A stretch of DNA of 64,000 nt from JAKAIY01 sp036258195. Lineage in GTDB: Bacteria > Chloroflexota > Ktedonobacteria > Ktedonobacterales > JADMIN01. This document shows positions 51,106 through 59,469 of this stretch, piece after piece. Where the stretch lies: assembly GCA_036258195.1 (NCBI GenBank), contig DATAED010000076.1, positions 10,116 through 74,115 on the forward strand, read 5' to 3'. Under the pieces are notes generated by a model. It was not told the origin of the DNA, made no database searches, and worked only from the letters and a program-made list of their open reading frames with translations. A program made the translations under genes and the position numbers. Position 1 is the first letter of the stretch; each line of letters begins with the position of its first letter.

Positions 51106-52731
51106 ATGGCCCGTGACGATGCGCCTCCCGCCTCCGCCACCTGGCGCGATGGCGAGCATCCCGATGACGACCTGATCGTCACCCGCGAATCGCTCGACGA
51201 CGCGACGCCTCCACCTGCGCCGTGGGAGGGCCACGGCTGGCTGCTGCATGGCGACGGCCGCGACGACGACGATAGCCAGCGCGACGTCAGCACGACCGCG
51301 CCGCTGGCCACCAGCGCGCTCATCCGCATCGTCTGGAGTCGCAGCCTGACGTTCCGCCAGAAGGCGCTGCGCGCAGGCGGCATGCTCCTGCTCGTGCTGC
51401 TGGCCGTCTATCTGGTGATCGGCGGGCCTGCCGCGACCCCCGGCTTCTTCGCTCGCGTAGGCGACGCCGTCAACGCTCGCCTGCATCCGCCCAAGCCACA
51501 GCCCACGCTGGCCGAGCGTGGCTATACCTTCATCAAATCGCCGCCCGGCTCATACAACCTGCCGGAGATCAGCATCGCGCCAGTCGTCGATCACGCCAAT
51601 GCCGCCTGGGCCTGCTGGTCTTCGCCCTTCTCAGCGGGCGCGCCGCGTGGCGTCTGGAGCGCCGAGGCGTTCTACACGGATAGCGGTGGCAGCCACTGGA
51701 GCCGCCTGCCACTGCCGCAGTCCACCGGACTCGACTGCTCGACGCTCGCCGATGGCCAGAACAGCGCCAACGCGCTGATCGCGCTGGGGCAGGGTCTGGC
51801 GCCTGATGGTAGCTGCATCGCGCCATTCCTCTACCTGACCACCGACACGGGCGCATCATGGATAAAGATTCCCTGGCCGCTTGGCCCATCCGAGGCGGCG
51901 TGCCAGTTCAGCGCCGCGCTCGAAGGGGGCGTCATCTACCTCTGGGCGCCAACGCCTCTGGTGCGAGGAACCAGCCCGTACGCGTCCCCATCCGGTCGCC
52001 TGGTCGTCTCACGCGACCATGGTCAGACCTGGGCGCTGGCCGATAACGGACTGGACGACATCACTCAGCTCAACATCGTCGGCTTTCGGCCCGGCGGCTC
52101 CATCCTCGCCGAGATTGCCGATGTCCAGGGCAACGGCTCCTCGTCGCTGCTGATGGCGAGTGACGACTACGGCGCCTCGTGGCGCAGCCTCGGCGATCTG
52201 CCCGGCGCCTTCCCGCAGGTCTTTGTCTCGTCCGACCACCGCGCCGCTGATCCCGCAGGTTGGGGCCGCCTCTACGTCCTCTCGCGTACCGTCGTCAACA
52301 ACTCCCCCAGCGTCCCGCCAGCCTACGCGCTCTCGACTGGCTTTCTCGGCGGCAAATGGTCGGATGTCCCGCTGCCCCCGCTGGCGGCGGGTCAGGCGTC
52401 CACGGCGACCGCCAATCAGCCGCTGGTCATCGGGGTCGGCCCGGTAGGCTCGCTGGAGGTCGAGCGCGGCATCGTGGAGTCGCACAACGCGCAGCTCAGC
52501 CCCGCGCGCCTGCTGTGGGTCTGGGATCCTCTCCACAGCGAGTGGCTGCAGGATCCGCAGGGCATCCCTGGCAATCTGGCGCTGGAGGGATCGAGCTGGC
52601 GCGCAGGCGATCAGATCATCTGGGTGACGACCCTCCAGCTCGGCGTGCCACCCGTCTTGCAGATCTACACCAAGACGTATCCTGCCGACTTACTCGCGCA
52701 CATTCAGTCGGGCCAGCAAGCCAACACATAA
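51106..52731 (+). CDS. Membrane-anchored Asp-box beta-propeller protein
   Basis: 541 residues. A polar acidic N-terminus (1-85), one membrane helix (AGGMLLLVLLAVYLVIGG, about 90-107), then an outer domain with at least four Asp-box-like repeats (YTDSGGSHW, TTDTGASW, SRDHGQTW, SDDYGASW) of BNR/sialidase-like propellers, plus several cysteines. No sialidase catalytic Tyr/Glu pair or arginine triad is evident, so it is more likely binding or structural. It opens after GAGAGGATCG and follows DUF5946 by 108 bases. Confidence 0.75.
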   Translation: MARDDAPPASATWRDGEHPDDDLIVTRESLDDATPPPAPWEGHGWLLHGDGRDDDDSQRDVSTTAPLATSALIRIVWSRSLTFRQKALRAGGMLLLVLLAVYLVIGGPAATPGFFARVGDAVNARLHPPKPQPTLAERGYTFIKSPPGSYNLPEISIAPVVDHANAAWACWSSPFSAGAPRGVWSAEAFYTDSGGSHWSRLPLPQSTGLDCSTLADGQNSANALIALGQGLAPDGSCIAPFLYLTTDTGASWIKIPWPLGPSEAACQFSAALEGGVIYLWAPTPLVRGTSPYASPSGRLVVSRDHGQTWALADNGLDDITQLNIVGFRPGGSILAEIADVQGNGSSSLLMASDDYGASWRSLGDLPGAFPQVFVSSDHRAADPAGWGRLYVLSRTVVNNSPSVPPAYALSTGFLGGKWSDVPLPPLAAGQASTATANQPLVIGVGPVGSLEVERGIVESHNAQLSPARLLWVWDPLHSEWLQDPQGIPGNLALEGSSWRAGDQIIWVTTLQLGVPPVLQIYTKTYPADLLAHIQSGQQANT

Positions 52732-52780
52732 CGCGCCATAGCCAGGAAGACAGGGCGCGGCGGGCGGACGGGAGCGCATA

Positions 52781-52789
52781 TGATATAGT
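52781..52789 (+). promoter_or_regulatory. Extended -10 promoter of the flavoprotein gene
   Basis: TGA TATAGT on the plus strand, about 58 bases before the ATG at 52847. Confidence 0.5.
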
Positions 52790-52846
52790 GCCGTGGATTC
52801 ACAGGAGTGATCGGATACGTCGATTCCCAGCGAGCGAGGCGAGAGC

Positions 52847-54127
52847 ATGACAGCGGCGACAGACAGCGCACGGCAGTACGATGTCCTGATTGTGGGCGGC
52901 GGCCCAGCGGGCCTGAGCGCGGCTGAGGCGGCCGCCAAAGCAGGCGCGCGCGTGGCCGTGCTGGAGCGCCGCAAAGAGATCGGCTATCCCGTCCACACGA
53001 GCGGTGGGAGCTGGATCAGCGACATGCGCGCCATCGGCGTTCCTGCCGACCTCTACTACCCCATCCGCGCCGTCACGTTCCTCTCGCCCAAGCGCTCGGT
53101 GCAGTTCGACTACGACAATCCCGTCTGCTGCGTGCTGGATGTGCGCGGTGTCTACCAGTTCCTGGCCAGTCGCGCCATCGCGGCAGGCGCCGAAATTCAT
53201 CCCAACTCGCCCGTCGAAGGCCCCATCGTCGAGGATGGTCGTGTCGTCGGCGTCACCGCCAAAGATCACCGCAACCGCGTCGGCCAGTGGCGCGCCGATG
53301 TCGTCATCGACGCTAGCGGCTTCTCCAGCACGCTGGTGACGCGGGCCGGAGTGCGGCGCGGCTTCCAGCGCTACGGCTACGGCGCCGAATATGATCTCGT
53401 CGCGCCCAACTACGACCAGAACATGCTCTACCTCATCATGGGCAGCCAGGTCGCGCCATCGGGCTATGCGTGGGCCTTCCCGCGTGGCAAGCAGCGCGTG
53501 CGTCTCGGCGTCGGCGTCATTCGCCCCGATGTCGTGGCCGATGCGCGCGAGTACCTCGACTCATTCACTGAGCGCCTGCCGCAGCTTGCCGACGCCTTCA
53601 AGGGCGCCAGCCCCATCGAGTATCACACTGGCCTCTTCCCCTCCGAGGGCGTGGCGGAGAAGTTCGTCGCCGATGGGCTGATCGCCACGGGCGACTCGGC
53701 GGGCCATGGATCCACGCTGGTCGGCGAGGGCATCCGCTTCGCCATTTACAGCGGCCAGATGGCCGGCTCTGTCGCGGCTGAGGCCGCAAAGGCTGCCAAC
53801 ACTTCCGCTGAGTTCCTGGGACGCTACGACCGCCAGTGGCGCGCGCGCTTTGGCCGCGAGATGGACATCTCGTACATTGTCAACCAGCGCATCGCCCAGT
53901 GGAGCGACGAGCAGTGGGATGAGGGCGTCGATCTGCTGACGCGCGTCACGCCTGCGCAGGCGGCAGAGCTGCTGCGCGGCGACTACAGCGTCGCCCTCTT
54001 CCTGAGCGTGCTGCGGCGCAATCCCGGCTTGCTGCGCACGGGCGCGCGCAAGTTCTTCGACATCGCCATGCAGCGCCTGGGCCGCGCTACCCCCGTCACC
54101 GACGCCGAGGTCTCCGCCAGCGCATAG
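52847..54127 (+). CDS. Geranylgeranyl-reductase-family FAD-dependent oxidoreductase
   Basis: 426 residues. N-terminal FAD Rossmann motif VLIVGGGPAGLSAAEAAAKAG with ERRKEIGYPVHTSGG, then VVIDASGFSSTL, WAFPRGKQRVRLGVGV and ATGDSAGHGSTLVGEGIRFA, the second FAD motif. This is the geranylgeranyl reductase group, which saturates prenyl chains of lipids or quinones, or related flavin monooxygenase-like enzymes. The product is not decided by sequence. It fits the isoprenoid theme of ispH and fni. A type A palindrome lies downstream. Confidence 0.85.
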   Translation: MTAATDSARQYDVLIVGGGPAGLSAAEAAAKAGARVAVLERRKEIGYPVHTSGGSWISDMRAIGVPADLYYPIRAVTFLSPKRSVQFDYDNPVCCVLDVRGVYQFLASRAIAAGAEIHPNSPVEGPIVEDGRVVGVTAKDHRNRVGQWRADVVIDASGFSSTLVTRAGVRRGFQRYGYGAEYDLVAPNYDQNMLYLIMGSQVAPSGYAWAFPRGKQRVRLGVGVIRPDVVADAREYLDSFTERLPQLADAFKGASPIEYHTGLFPSEGVAEKFVADGLIATGDSAGHGSTLVGEGIRFAIYSGQMAGSVAAEAAKAANTSAEFLGRYDRQWRARFGREMDISYIVNQRIAQWSDEQWDEGVDLLTRVTPAQAAELLRGDYSVALFLSVLRRNPGLLRTGARKFFDIAMQRLGRATPVTDAEVSASA

Positions 54128-54180
54128 GCGCTGAGCTGGCGGAGGGCGCCTACCACTCCGGGCAGATGCGCGCGAGGCAG

Positions 54181-54230
54181 GCGGAACCTCTCCCCCTGTC
54201 CCCCTCCCCTCCGAGGGAGGGGGAACCCCG
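54181..54230. repeat. Type A intergenic palindrome, reverse orientation
   Basis: GCGGAACCTCTCCCC, TGTCCCCCTCCCCTCC, GAGGGAGGGGGAACCCC. Opposite orientation to the copies at 143 and 29881. It lies between convergent genes. Confidence 0.75.
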
Positions 54231-54294
54231 TCGAGGCGATATCTGGTCTGGCCAGCGTAATTTCCCAGGCGCGGTTTCAACCGCCAGCCTGCCG

Positions 54295-54570
54295 CTACTT
54301 CATTAGGTCCTTCCAGCTCGATTCCTGCATATCGACATGGAAGTGGCGCGCCGCCTTCTCGATATTCGCGAAGGCTTGCGCGCGGTCGGCGTCCGAGACG
54401 CCCTCGACCTGATTGAATCGCGCCAGCGCGTTGCGCACGTGTTTGGCGTCAGTCAGCGGCTCTTTGCGCTGCTTCGGGAAGGCATAGGCCGAGGTGGGCA
54501 AGTCGTCGCGCTTCTCCGTGGTCAGGTCGGCATGCGTCTCGATCGGTTTCCAGGTAGCATTCGTACTCAT
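54295..54570 (-). CDS. DUF6582-family small protein
   Basis: 91 residues with LPTSAYAFPKQRKEPLTDAKHVRNALARFNQVEGVSD, the DUF6582 signature in phage and bacterial proteins, and a C-terminal helix plus SSWKDL end. Function unknown. ATG at 54570 follows AAAGGAG at nine bases; a few upstream codons are in frame. It lies about 80 bases before mtnP's 3' end, between a type A and a type B palindrome. Confidence 0.75.
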   Translation of the reverse strand: MSTNATWKPIETHADLTTEKRDDLPTSAYAFPKQRKEPLTDAKHVRNALARFNQVEGVSDADRAQAFANIEKAARHFHVDMQESSWKDLMK

Positions 54571-54621
54571 CGGTGTGACTCCTTTCACCTGCGATGAGCC
54601 TCCGCGACTTCCATGCCACTC

Positions 54622-54668
54622 CGCTTCCCCCTCGCCCTGTGGGAGAGGGGGCTAGGAGGTGAGGTCGT
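54622..54668. repeat. Type B intergenic palindrome overlapping the mtnP stop
   Basis: CGCTTCCCCCTCGCCC, TGT, GGGAGAGGGGGCTAGGAGGTGAGGTCG. The right flank is coding: it supplies the last codons and the stop of mtnP (54652-54654). Confidence 0.75.
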
Positions 54669-55533
54669 CTAGCAGCAGTGCGTAGCGTGCGCGCAGCTCC
54701 GGCGTGATCCGCTCGTGCGCCGTCATTACCGCGTTGGCCAGCGCCGTTGCGCAGCCGCACGTGGCGCCGCTGCGGTCAGCGGGCAGCGTCCGCGCCAGCT
54801 CGCGGATGATGCGCTGGGCGTTGGCGATGTTGCGCGTGAGGTTGGCCACTACCATCTCGACCGTAACCGGCTGCTCGCTCTTATGCCAGACATCGTAATC
54901 CGTCACGCAGGCGATGGTCGCGTAGCACAGCCCGGCCTCGCGCGCCAGCTTCGCCTCTGGCAGCGCCGTCATGCCGATGATGTCGCAGTCCCACTGGCGA
55001 TACAGCCGCGACTCCGCCCGGGTCGAGAACTGCGGCCCTTCGATGCAGACGTACGTCCCGCCATGGTGAAATGCGATGTCGCCCTGCGCCGCCATGCTCG
55101 CCGCCAGATGGGCGCTCAGATCGGGGCAGAAGGGATCGGCGAACCCGATGTGCGCCACCACGCCATCGGCGAAGAAGCTGGCCGGGCGCGCCTTGGTGCG
55201 GTCGATGAGCTGGTCGGGAATGACGAGGTCGAGCGGCGCGTAGTCCTCGCGCAGGCTGCCCACCGCGCTCACCGAGATGACACGCTCCACGCCGAGGCTC
55301 TTGAGCGCGTAGACGTTGGCGCGCGAGGGTACCTCCGATGGACTGAGCCGATGACCGCGCCCATGCCGCGGCAGAAACGCCACCGTCGCGCCCTCCAGCT
55401 CGCCGATGGTCAGCGCATCGCTGGGCGCCCCAAATGGCGTGCTGATCTCCACCTGCTCGACATCCGCCAGACCAGGCATGTCGTACAGTCCACTGCCGCC
55501 GATGATCCCCAGCCGCGCGTGTCGCGCCATCAT
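54652..55533 (-). CDS. mtnP: S-methyl-5'-thioadenosine phosphorylase
   Basis: Cleaves methylthioadenosine to adenine and methylthioribose-1-phosphate in methionine salvage. 293 residues, MTAP type. GIIGGSGLYDM binds phosphate with RHGRGHRLSPSEVPSRANV; CIEGPQFSTRAESRLY and DIIGMTALPEAKLARE are substrate-pocket motifs; DYDVWH follows. The last residues (DDLTS) come from a type B palindrome. AAGGAGCAGG precedes the two ATGs. It follows the zinc-ribbon kinase by 46 bases, likely as one transcript. Confidence 0.93.
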   Translation of the reverse strand: MMARHARLGIIGGSGLYDMPGLADVEQVEISTPFGAPSDALTIGELEGATVAFLPRHGRGHRLSPSEVPSRANVYALKSLGVERVISVSAVGSLREDYAPLDLVIPDQLIDRTKARPASFFADGVVAHIGFADPFCPDLSAHLAASMAAQGDIAFHHGGTYVCIEGPQFSTRAESRLYRQWDCDIIGMTALPEAKLAREAGLCYATIACVTDYDVWHKSEQPVTVEMVVANLTRNIANAQRIIRELARTLPADRSGATCGCATALANAVMTAHERITPELRARYALLLDDLTS

Positions 55534-55579
55534 GCCGCCTGCTCCTTCGCTGGCGTGACCCTGGCCGCTGTACGCCGCG

Positions 55580-57034
55580 TCACTGGCCCGACACGCGGCT
55601 CTCGCTCATCGCCTGGCTGCCTGGCCGCACGACGAATCGCACCTGCACGATCTGGTCGCCGCCATTGGTGCGCACCGCGATATGGCAGACATAGGGGCCA
55701 AGCGCCAGGCCCGTCGCGTCGATGCGCACGGTCAGAGGTGATGAGCCTTCGGTGAATTTCTGTGGCTCGACGGTCATCGCTGGAATGTTTGTCTCTATGC
55801 GCCCACTCAGCACGCCACCACCGCGATTGGCGATTTCGAGCTGCTGGGTCGCCGTCTGGTTGACGAGAATATAGCCAGCATCCATGCGCAGTGGCCACAC
55901 ATACAGGCGTGGCGGCAGAGCAGGCATGCCCGTGCGCCGCTGGCCTACCGGCGGTGGCGTCGGCTGGGTATGGTAGGGCGAGCGAATGCTGTGCGCGCTG
56001 CTGGAGGCGCTGGCAGGCGCTCCCGTCGGATGCATGCCACTGCCTGAGGGCCCGCCCGTGTGCGCGCCGCGCGCCATAGCGCCCACGCGCGACTGCGACT
56101 GTTTGCGCGCCCACTCCAGCGCCTCGCGCATCTCCTGCGCGTTGCGGAAGCGATCCTGCGGTTGCAGGTTGAGCGCCTTCAGGATAACCCGCTCGACGAC
56201 CTCAGGTGTGCGCGGATTCACCTCGCGGATCGACTTCAGATTGTGGCCCGCCATGCGCAGCGGCGCCGCCTCCGGCACGCGACCCGTCAGCAGGTGATAG
56301 AGTGAGGCGCCAAGCGCATAGATGTCGGAGCGTGGCTCCGAGCGCGAGCTATATTGCTCCAGCGGCGCGTAGCCGTCTGTGCCGAGTTGCATGGTATCGG
56401 TCATGCGCGCGGGAATCAGCCAGCGGGCGATACCAAAGTCAATCAGCTTGATGTTCCCATCGGGCATCAGCATCACGTTCGCGGGCTTCAGGTCGCGATA
56501 GATGATCGGTGGGGTGCGCGAGTGCAGGTAGGTGAGGGTGTCAGCCAGCGCCATGCCCCAGGTGGTCACCTCTTCCCAGTCCAGCGCCTCGCGACGATAC
56601 TGCACCAGCTCATCTTCGAGGTTGTGGCCCGGCACATACTCCATGACGAGATAGTATTTGTTCCCTTCCATCAGCAGGTCATAGACGCGCGCGAGGGCGG
56701 GGTGATCGAGCGATTGGAGCATGCGCGACTCGCGGAAAAAGTCGTTGATGGCCTGCTGCAGCTTCTCAGGCTCGATCTGCGACTCGCTCATCTCCTTGAT
56801 GGCGCGCTCGGCGTCGTTCTGGAAGCTGTCGTGCGCCAGATAGACGGCGCTCTGGCCACCCTGCGCGATCTTGCGGATGATGGCGTAGCGCTTGGCCAGC
56901 ATGTGCAGCGACGGGAGCAGGCCGGTCGACATGCGGGGGCGCGCTGAGGCGAGCGACGAGCCGCATGCGGGGCAGAAGCGCGCCCCTCCGGGAGCCTCTG
57001 CCCCGCATTTGGCGCAGTGAACCCTGGCCTCCAT
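55580..57034 (-). CDS. Zinc-ribbon Ser/Thr protein kinase with YRD motif
   Basis: 484 residues without a membrane segment. It starts with a zinc ribbon, C7/C10 and C21/C24, then the kinase: IAQGGQSAVYLA (loop lacking the third Gly), K80, IIYRDLKPANVML with catalytic D181, DFG D199 and TDGYAPLEQY in place of the usual APE. Tyr replaces His in the HRD triad (Y179), common in a subgroup of Chloroflexota kinases. The C-terminal 100 residues form an Ig/BACON-like beta domain (QQLEIANRGGGVLSG and following). A Pro/Ser-rich linker lies between. Targets unknown. Confidence 0.88.
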   Translation of the reverse strand: MEARVHCAKCGAEAPGGARFCPACGSSLASARPRMSTGLLPSLHMLAKRYAIIRKIAQGGQSAVYLAHDSFQNDAERAIKEMSESQIEPEKLQQAINDFFRESRMLQSLDHPALARVYDLLMEGNKYYLVMEYVPGHNLEDELVQYRREALDWEEVTTWGMALADTLTYLHSRTPPIIYRDLKPANVMLMPDGNIKLIDFGIARWLIPARMTDTMQLGTDGYAPLEQYSSRSEPRSDIYALGASLYHLLTGRVPEAAPLRMAGHNLKSIREVNPRTPEVVERVILKALNLQPQDRFRNAQEMREALEWARKQSQSRVGAMARGAHTGGPSGSGMHPTGAPASASSSAHSIRSPYHTQPTPPPVGQRRTGMPALPPRLYVWPLRMDAGYILVNQTATQQLEIANRGGGVLSGRIETNIPAMTVEPQKFTEGSSPLTVRIDATGLALGPYVCHIAVRTNGGDQIVQVRFVVRPGSQAMSESRVSGQ

Positions 57035-57099
57035 GTACCCACTCCCACCTGTTGCGAGGACAACTCCGTACGGCTGGTTTCAGCCCACGTCGTGCCGCC

Positions 57100-57105
57100 A
57101 TTGTA
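57100..57105 (-). promoter_or_regulatory. Candidate -10 for the zinc-ribbon kinase
   Basis: The minus strand reads TACAAT about 65 bases before the ATG at 57034. No good -35 is seen. Confidence 0.35.
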
Positions 57106-57124
57106 ACATAGGTAGATCGCCGCC

Positions 57125-57147
57125 ACACATCACACTAGGAGATGTGT
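57125..57147. terminator. Hairpin after rlmN
   Basis: ACACATC and GATGTGT pair (7 bp) around a nine-base loop, 21 bases after the rlmN stop (minus strand). There is no T run, so it may be a weak terminator or an operator. Confidence 0.35.
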
Positions 57148-57168
57148 CAACCATCCCGGCAGTTGGCG

Positions 57169-58326
57169 TTACTGCTGAGCTTCGGATGCTGATTTCAAGC
57201 GGGTCTCGCGGGTGCGGAGCTGCCCGCAGGCGGCGGCGATGTCATCGCCCCGCTCCGCGCGGACACTGCTCGTCACACCTCCAGCGCGCAGCGTCTCGCG
57301 GAATGCGCGGATGCGCTCCCCGCTGGGCGGCTGATAGCCCGCCGCCGTCTGGTTGACGGGAATGAGATTGACATGCCCGAGCTGCTTGAGCGGCGCGAGC
57401 AACTGCGCTAGCTCGCGCGCATGCTCGTCGGCGTCGTTCACACCGGAGAGCAGCACGTATTCAAATGTCACCTGCCGCCCCGTTCGATCAGCGTAGGCGC
57501 GCACCGCCTCCAGCACCTGCTCGATCGGATATTTGCGCGTGACGGGCATTGTGCGCAGCCGCATGGCGTTGTTCGGCGCGTGCAGCGAGATGGCCAGGTT
57601 GACCTGCAGCGGCTCCTCGGCCAGCCGCAAAATGCCCGGTACCAGTCCCACCGTGGAGACCGTCATGTGACGCGCTCCAATGCGCAACCCCTCTGGCATA
57701 TTCAGGATGCGCAGCGCTTTGAGCGTATTGTCGTAGTTGTGTAGCGGCTCGCCCATCCCCATGAAGACCAGATTGGTGACGTGATCGATCAGTTGGCCGT
57801 CGGGCGCGAACCAGGGACGCTCGCGTAGCTCGCGGGCGAAATACAGTACCTGCGCCACGATCTCGCCAGCGGTCAGATGCCGCTCGAAGCCCATCTGTCC
57901 GGTGGCGCAGAACGTGCACCCGTAGGCGCAGCCAGCCTGCGTCGAGACGCACACCGTCGCCCGCGCGCGCCCTTCCGGGCTGGCGGGATATAGCATCAGC
58001 ACCGTCTCGATCAGCCGCCCATCGCGCAGCGCCAGCAGCAGCTTGCGTGTGCGGCCATCCTTCGAGGCCACCAGCGCGCGAGTCTGCGGGCTGGCGATGG
58101 TCGCGGTCTCCGCCAACTGCTCGCGCAGCGCAGCAGGTAGCGCGCTCATCTGCTCAAAGCTGGGCGTCAACTGGTGGTATATGGCGTCGGCAAGCTGACG
58201 GCTTCGATAGGCTGGCTCACCGGCGTCCATGAGCCACGCGCGCAGCTCATCGAACGTGAAGCCAAGCAGGTCGACGCGCGCTTCAGTCGCCGCGACAGTG
58301 CTGAGGAGGGCATCGGTGGTGGTCAT
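57169..58326 (-). CDS. rlmN: 23S rRNA (adenine2503-C2)-methyltransferase / tRNA methyltransferase RlmN
   Basis: Radical-SAM enzyme that methylates A2503 of 23S rRNA. 385 residues. CAYGCTFC holds the cluster cysteines, VTNLVFMGMGEPLHNYDN and SLHAPNNAMRLRTMPV are RlmN hallmarks, VLLSGVNDADEHA follows, and the C-terminal AACGQL holds the second catalytic cysteine. It starts 43 bases after fmt, on the same strand, forming a translation operon. Confidence 0.95.
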   Translation of the reverse strand: MTTTDALLSTVAATEARVDLLGFTFDELRAWLMDAGEPAYRSRQLADAIYHQLTPSFEQMSALPAALREQLAETATIASPQTRALVASKDGRTRKLLLALRDGRLIETVLMLYPASPEGRARATVCVSTQAGCAYGCTFCATGQMGFERHLTAGEIVAQVLYFARELRERPWFAPDGQLIDHVTNLVFMGMGEPLHNYDNTLKALRILNMPEGLRIGARHMTVSTVGLVPGILRLAEEPLQVNLAISLHAPNNAMRLRTMPVTRKYPIEQVLEAVRAYADRTGRQVTFEYVLLSGVNDADEHARELAQLLAPLKQLGHVNLIPVNQTAAGYQPPSGERIRAFRETLRAGGVTSSVRAERGDDIAAACGQLRTRETRLKSASEAQQ

Positions 58327-58369
58327 AGTCGCTTTCGAATGGCTCGATTCAGTTCACCGCGTATAGATG

Positions 58370-59374
58370 TTACTCGCCCAGCGTCGCATGAGCCAGCGCT
58401 GGATACCCGCGCAGCGCGTCGGCGCTGGGTACGGGGCGTTTGCCCTCCAATTGTATCACCTTCAGCGCCAGCGCCCCCTCGCCGCAGGCACATGCCAGCG
58501 CGCCGCGCGTGTCGCCCGCCGCCAGAGGATAGCACGTCCCCGCCGCCAGCTCCTGCTCGCGCGCGATGGGTTCAGCCGCGTGGATCTTCAGCAGCTTGCC
58601 CTGCCAGGTGGTGAAAGCGCCCGGCCACGGCGTCATGGAGCGTATCTGGCGCGCCAACTCCACCGCCGGTCGCTGAAAATCGAGGCGTCCATCTTCTTTG
58701 CGCAGGGGGCGCGTCATCGTCGCCTCCGCCTCGTCCTGCGGGGTGGGCGTGATGCCGCCGCCCAGCCAGTTGGGCAGCGTCTCCAGCAGCAGCTCAGCGG
58801 CCAGGCGCGCCAGCCGAGCGGTCAATCCGCCCGTGGTTTCGCCGTCGCCGATCAGGGTAGCGCGCGCGGAGACAATGGCGCCGGTGTCCAGCCCCTCCTC
58901 CATGCGCATGATGGTGATACCCGTCTCGGCGTCGCCCGCGCGGATGGCGGCGGCAATGGGCGCGGCGCCTCGCCAGCGCGGCAGCAGCGACGCATGCGCG
59001 TTCAGGCAGCCGTGCGCAGGCATCTCCAGCACCTCGCGCGGCAGGATCTGTCCAAAGGCGGCGACGATGATCAGGTCAGGCTCCAACTCGCGCAGCGTCC
59101 CTTGCGTGTCTGGCCAGCGCAGCGAGCGCATCTGCAAGACGGGCAGGCCCACCTGCATCGCATACTGCTTGACGGGGCTGTAGACCGTCTGGAGTCCGCG
59201 ACCCACGGGCTTATCGGGTCGTGTCACCACGCCCACCAGCTCCAGGCCAGCGGGCCAGACATCGCGTACCTGGGCGTTCTCCACCAGCGCCTGCAATGTC
59301 GGAACTGCGAAATCCGGCGTGCCCATGAACACGATCCGCACAGGCTGATCGACTGGATGCGACTGCTCAACCAT
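58370..59374 (-). CDS. fmt: Methionyl-tRNA formyltransferase
   Basis: Formylates Met-tRNA-fMet using 10-formyl-THF. About 334 residues. VRIVFMGTPDFAVPTLQ starts the fold; LPRWRGAAPIAAAIRAGD and GITIMRMEEGLDTGAI are catalytic-domain motifs; a C-terminal OB-like domain follows with MTPWPGAFTTWQG. ATG at 59374 has GGGAG six bases upstream; ATG at 59380 abuts it. Transcribed divergently from cdd and followed by rlmN. Confidence 0.94.
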   Translation of the reverse strand: MVEQSHPVDQPVRIVFMGTPDFAVPTLQALVENAQVRDVWPAGLELVGVVTRPDKPVGRGLQTVYSPVKQYAMQVGLPVLQMRSLRWPDTQGTLRELEPDLIIVAAFGQILPREVLEMPAHGCLNAHASLLPRWRGAAPIAAAIRAGDAETGITIMRMEEGLDTGAIVSARATLIGDGETTGGLTARLARLAAELLLETLPNWLGGGITPTPQDEAEATMTRPLRKEDGRLDFQRPAVELARQIRSMTPWPGAFTTWQGKLLKIHAAEPIAREQELAAGTCYPLAAGDTRGALACACGEGALALKVIQLEGKRPVPSADALRGYPALAHATLGE

Positions 59375-59413
59375 GGCCATCTCCCTGAGCGCGATATGAG
59401 CGCGCCCTGCTCC

Positions 59414-59423
59414 ATTGTATACT
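59414..59423. promoter_or_regulatory. Divergent -10 elements for fmt and cdd
   Basis: The sequence ATTGTATACT gives TATACT on the plus strand (for cdd, 59418-59423) and TATACAAT on the minus strand (for fmt). The GTATAC core is a palindrome, so both promoters share the same bases. Confidence 0.5.
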
Positions 59424-59469
59424 TTCAGCGCTCTCTCGAGGACGTCGCGCCAACGCAGGAGAAAGCCGT

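Noticed and set aside
54622..54668. Type B palindromes as ordinary intrinsic terminators
   Set aside because: The stems are strong but no T run follows in the direction of the upstream gene, so I list them as repeats and not as terminators.
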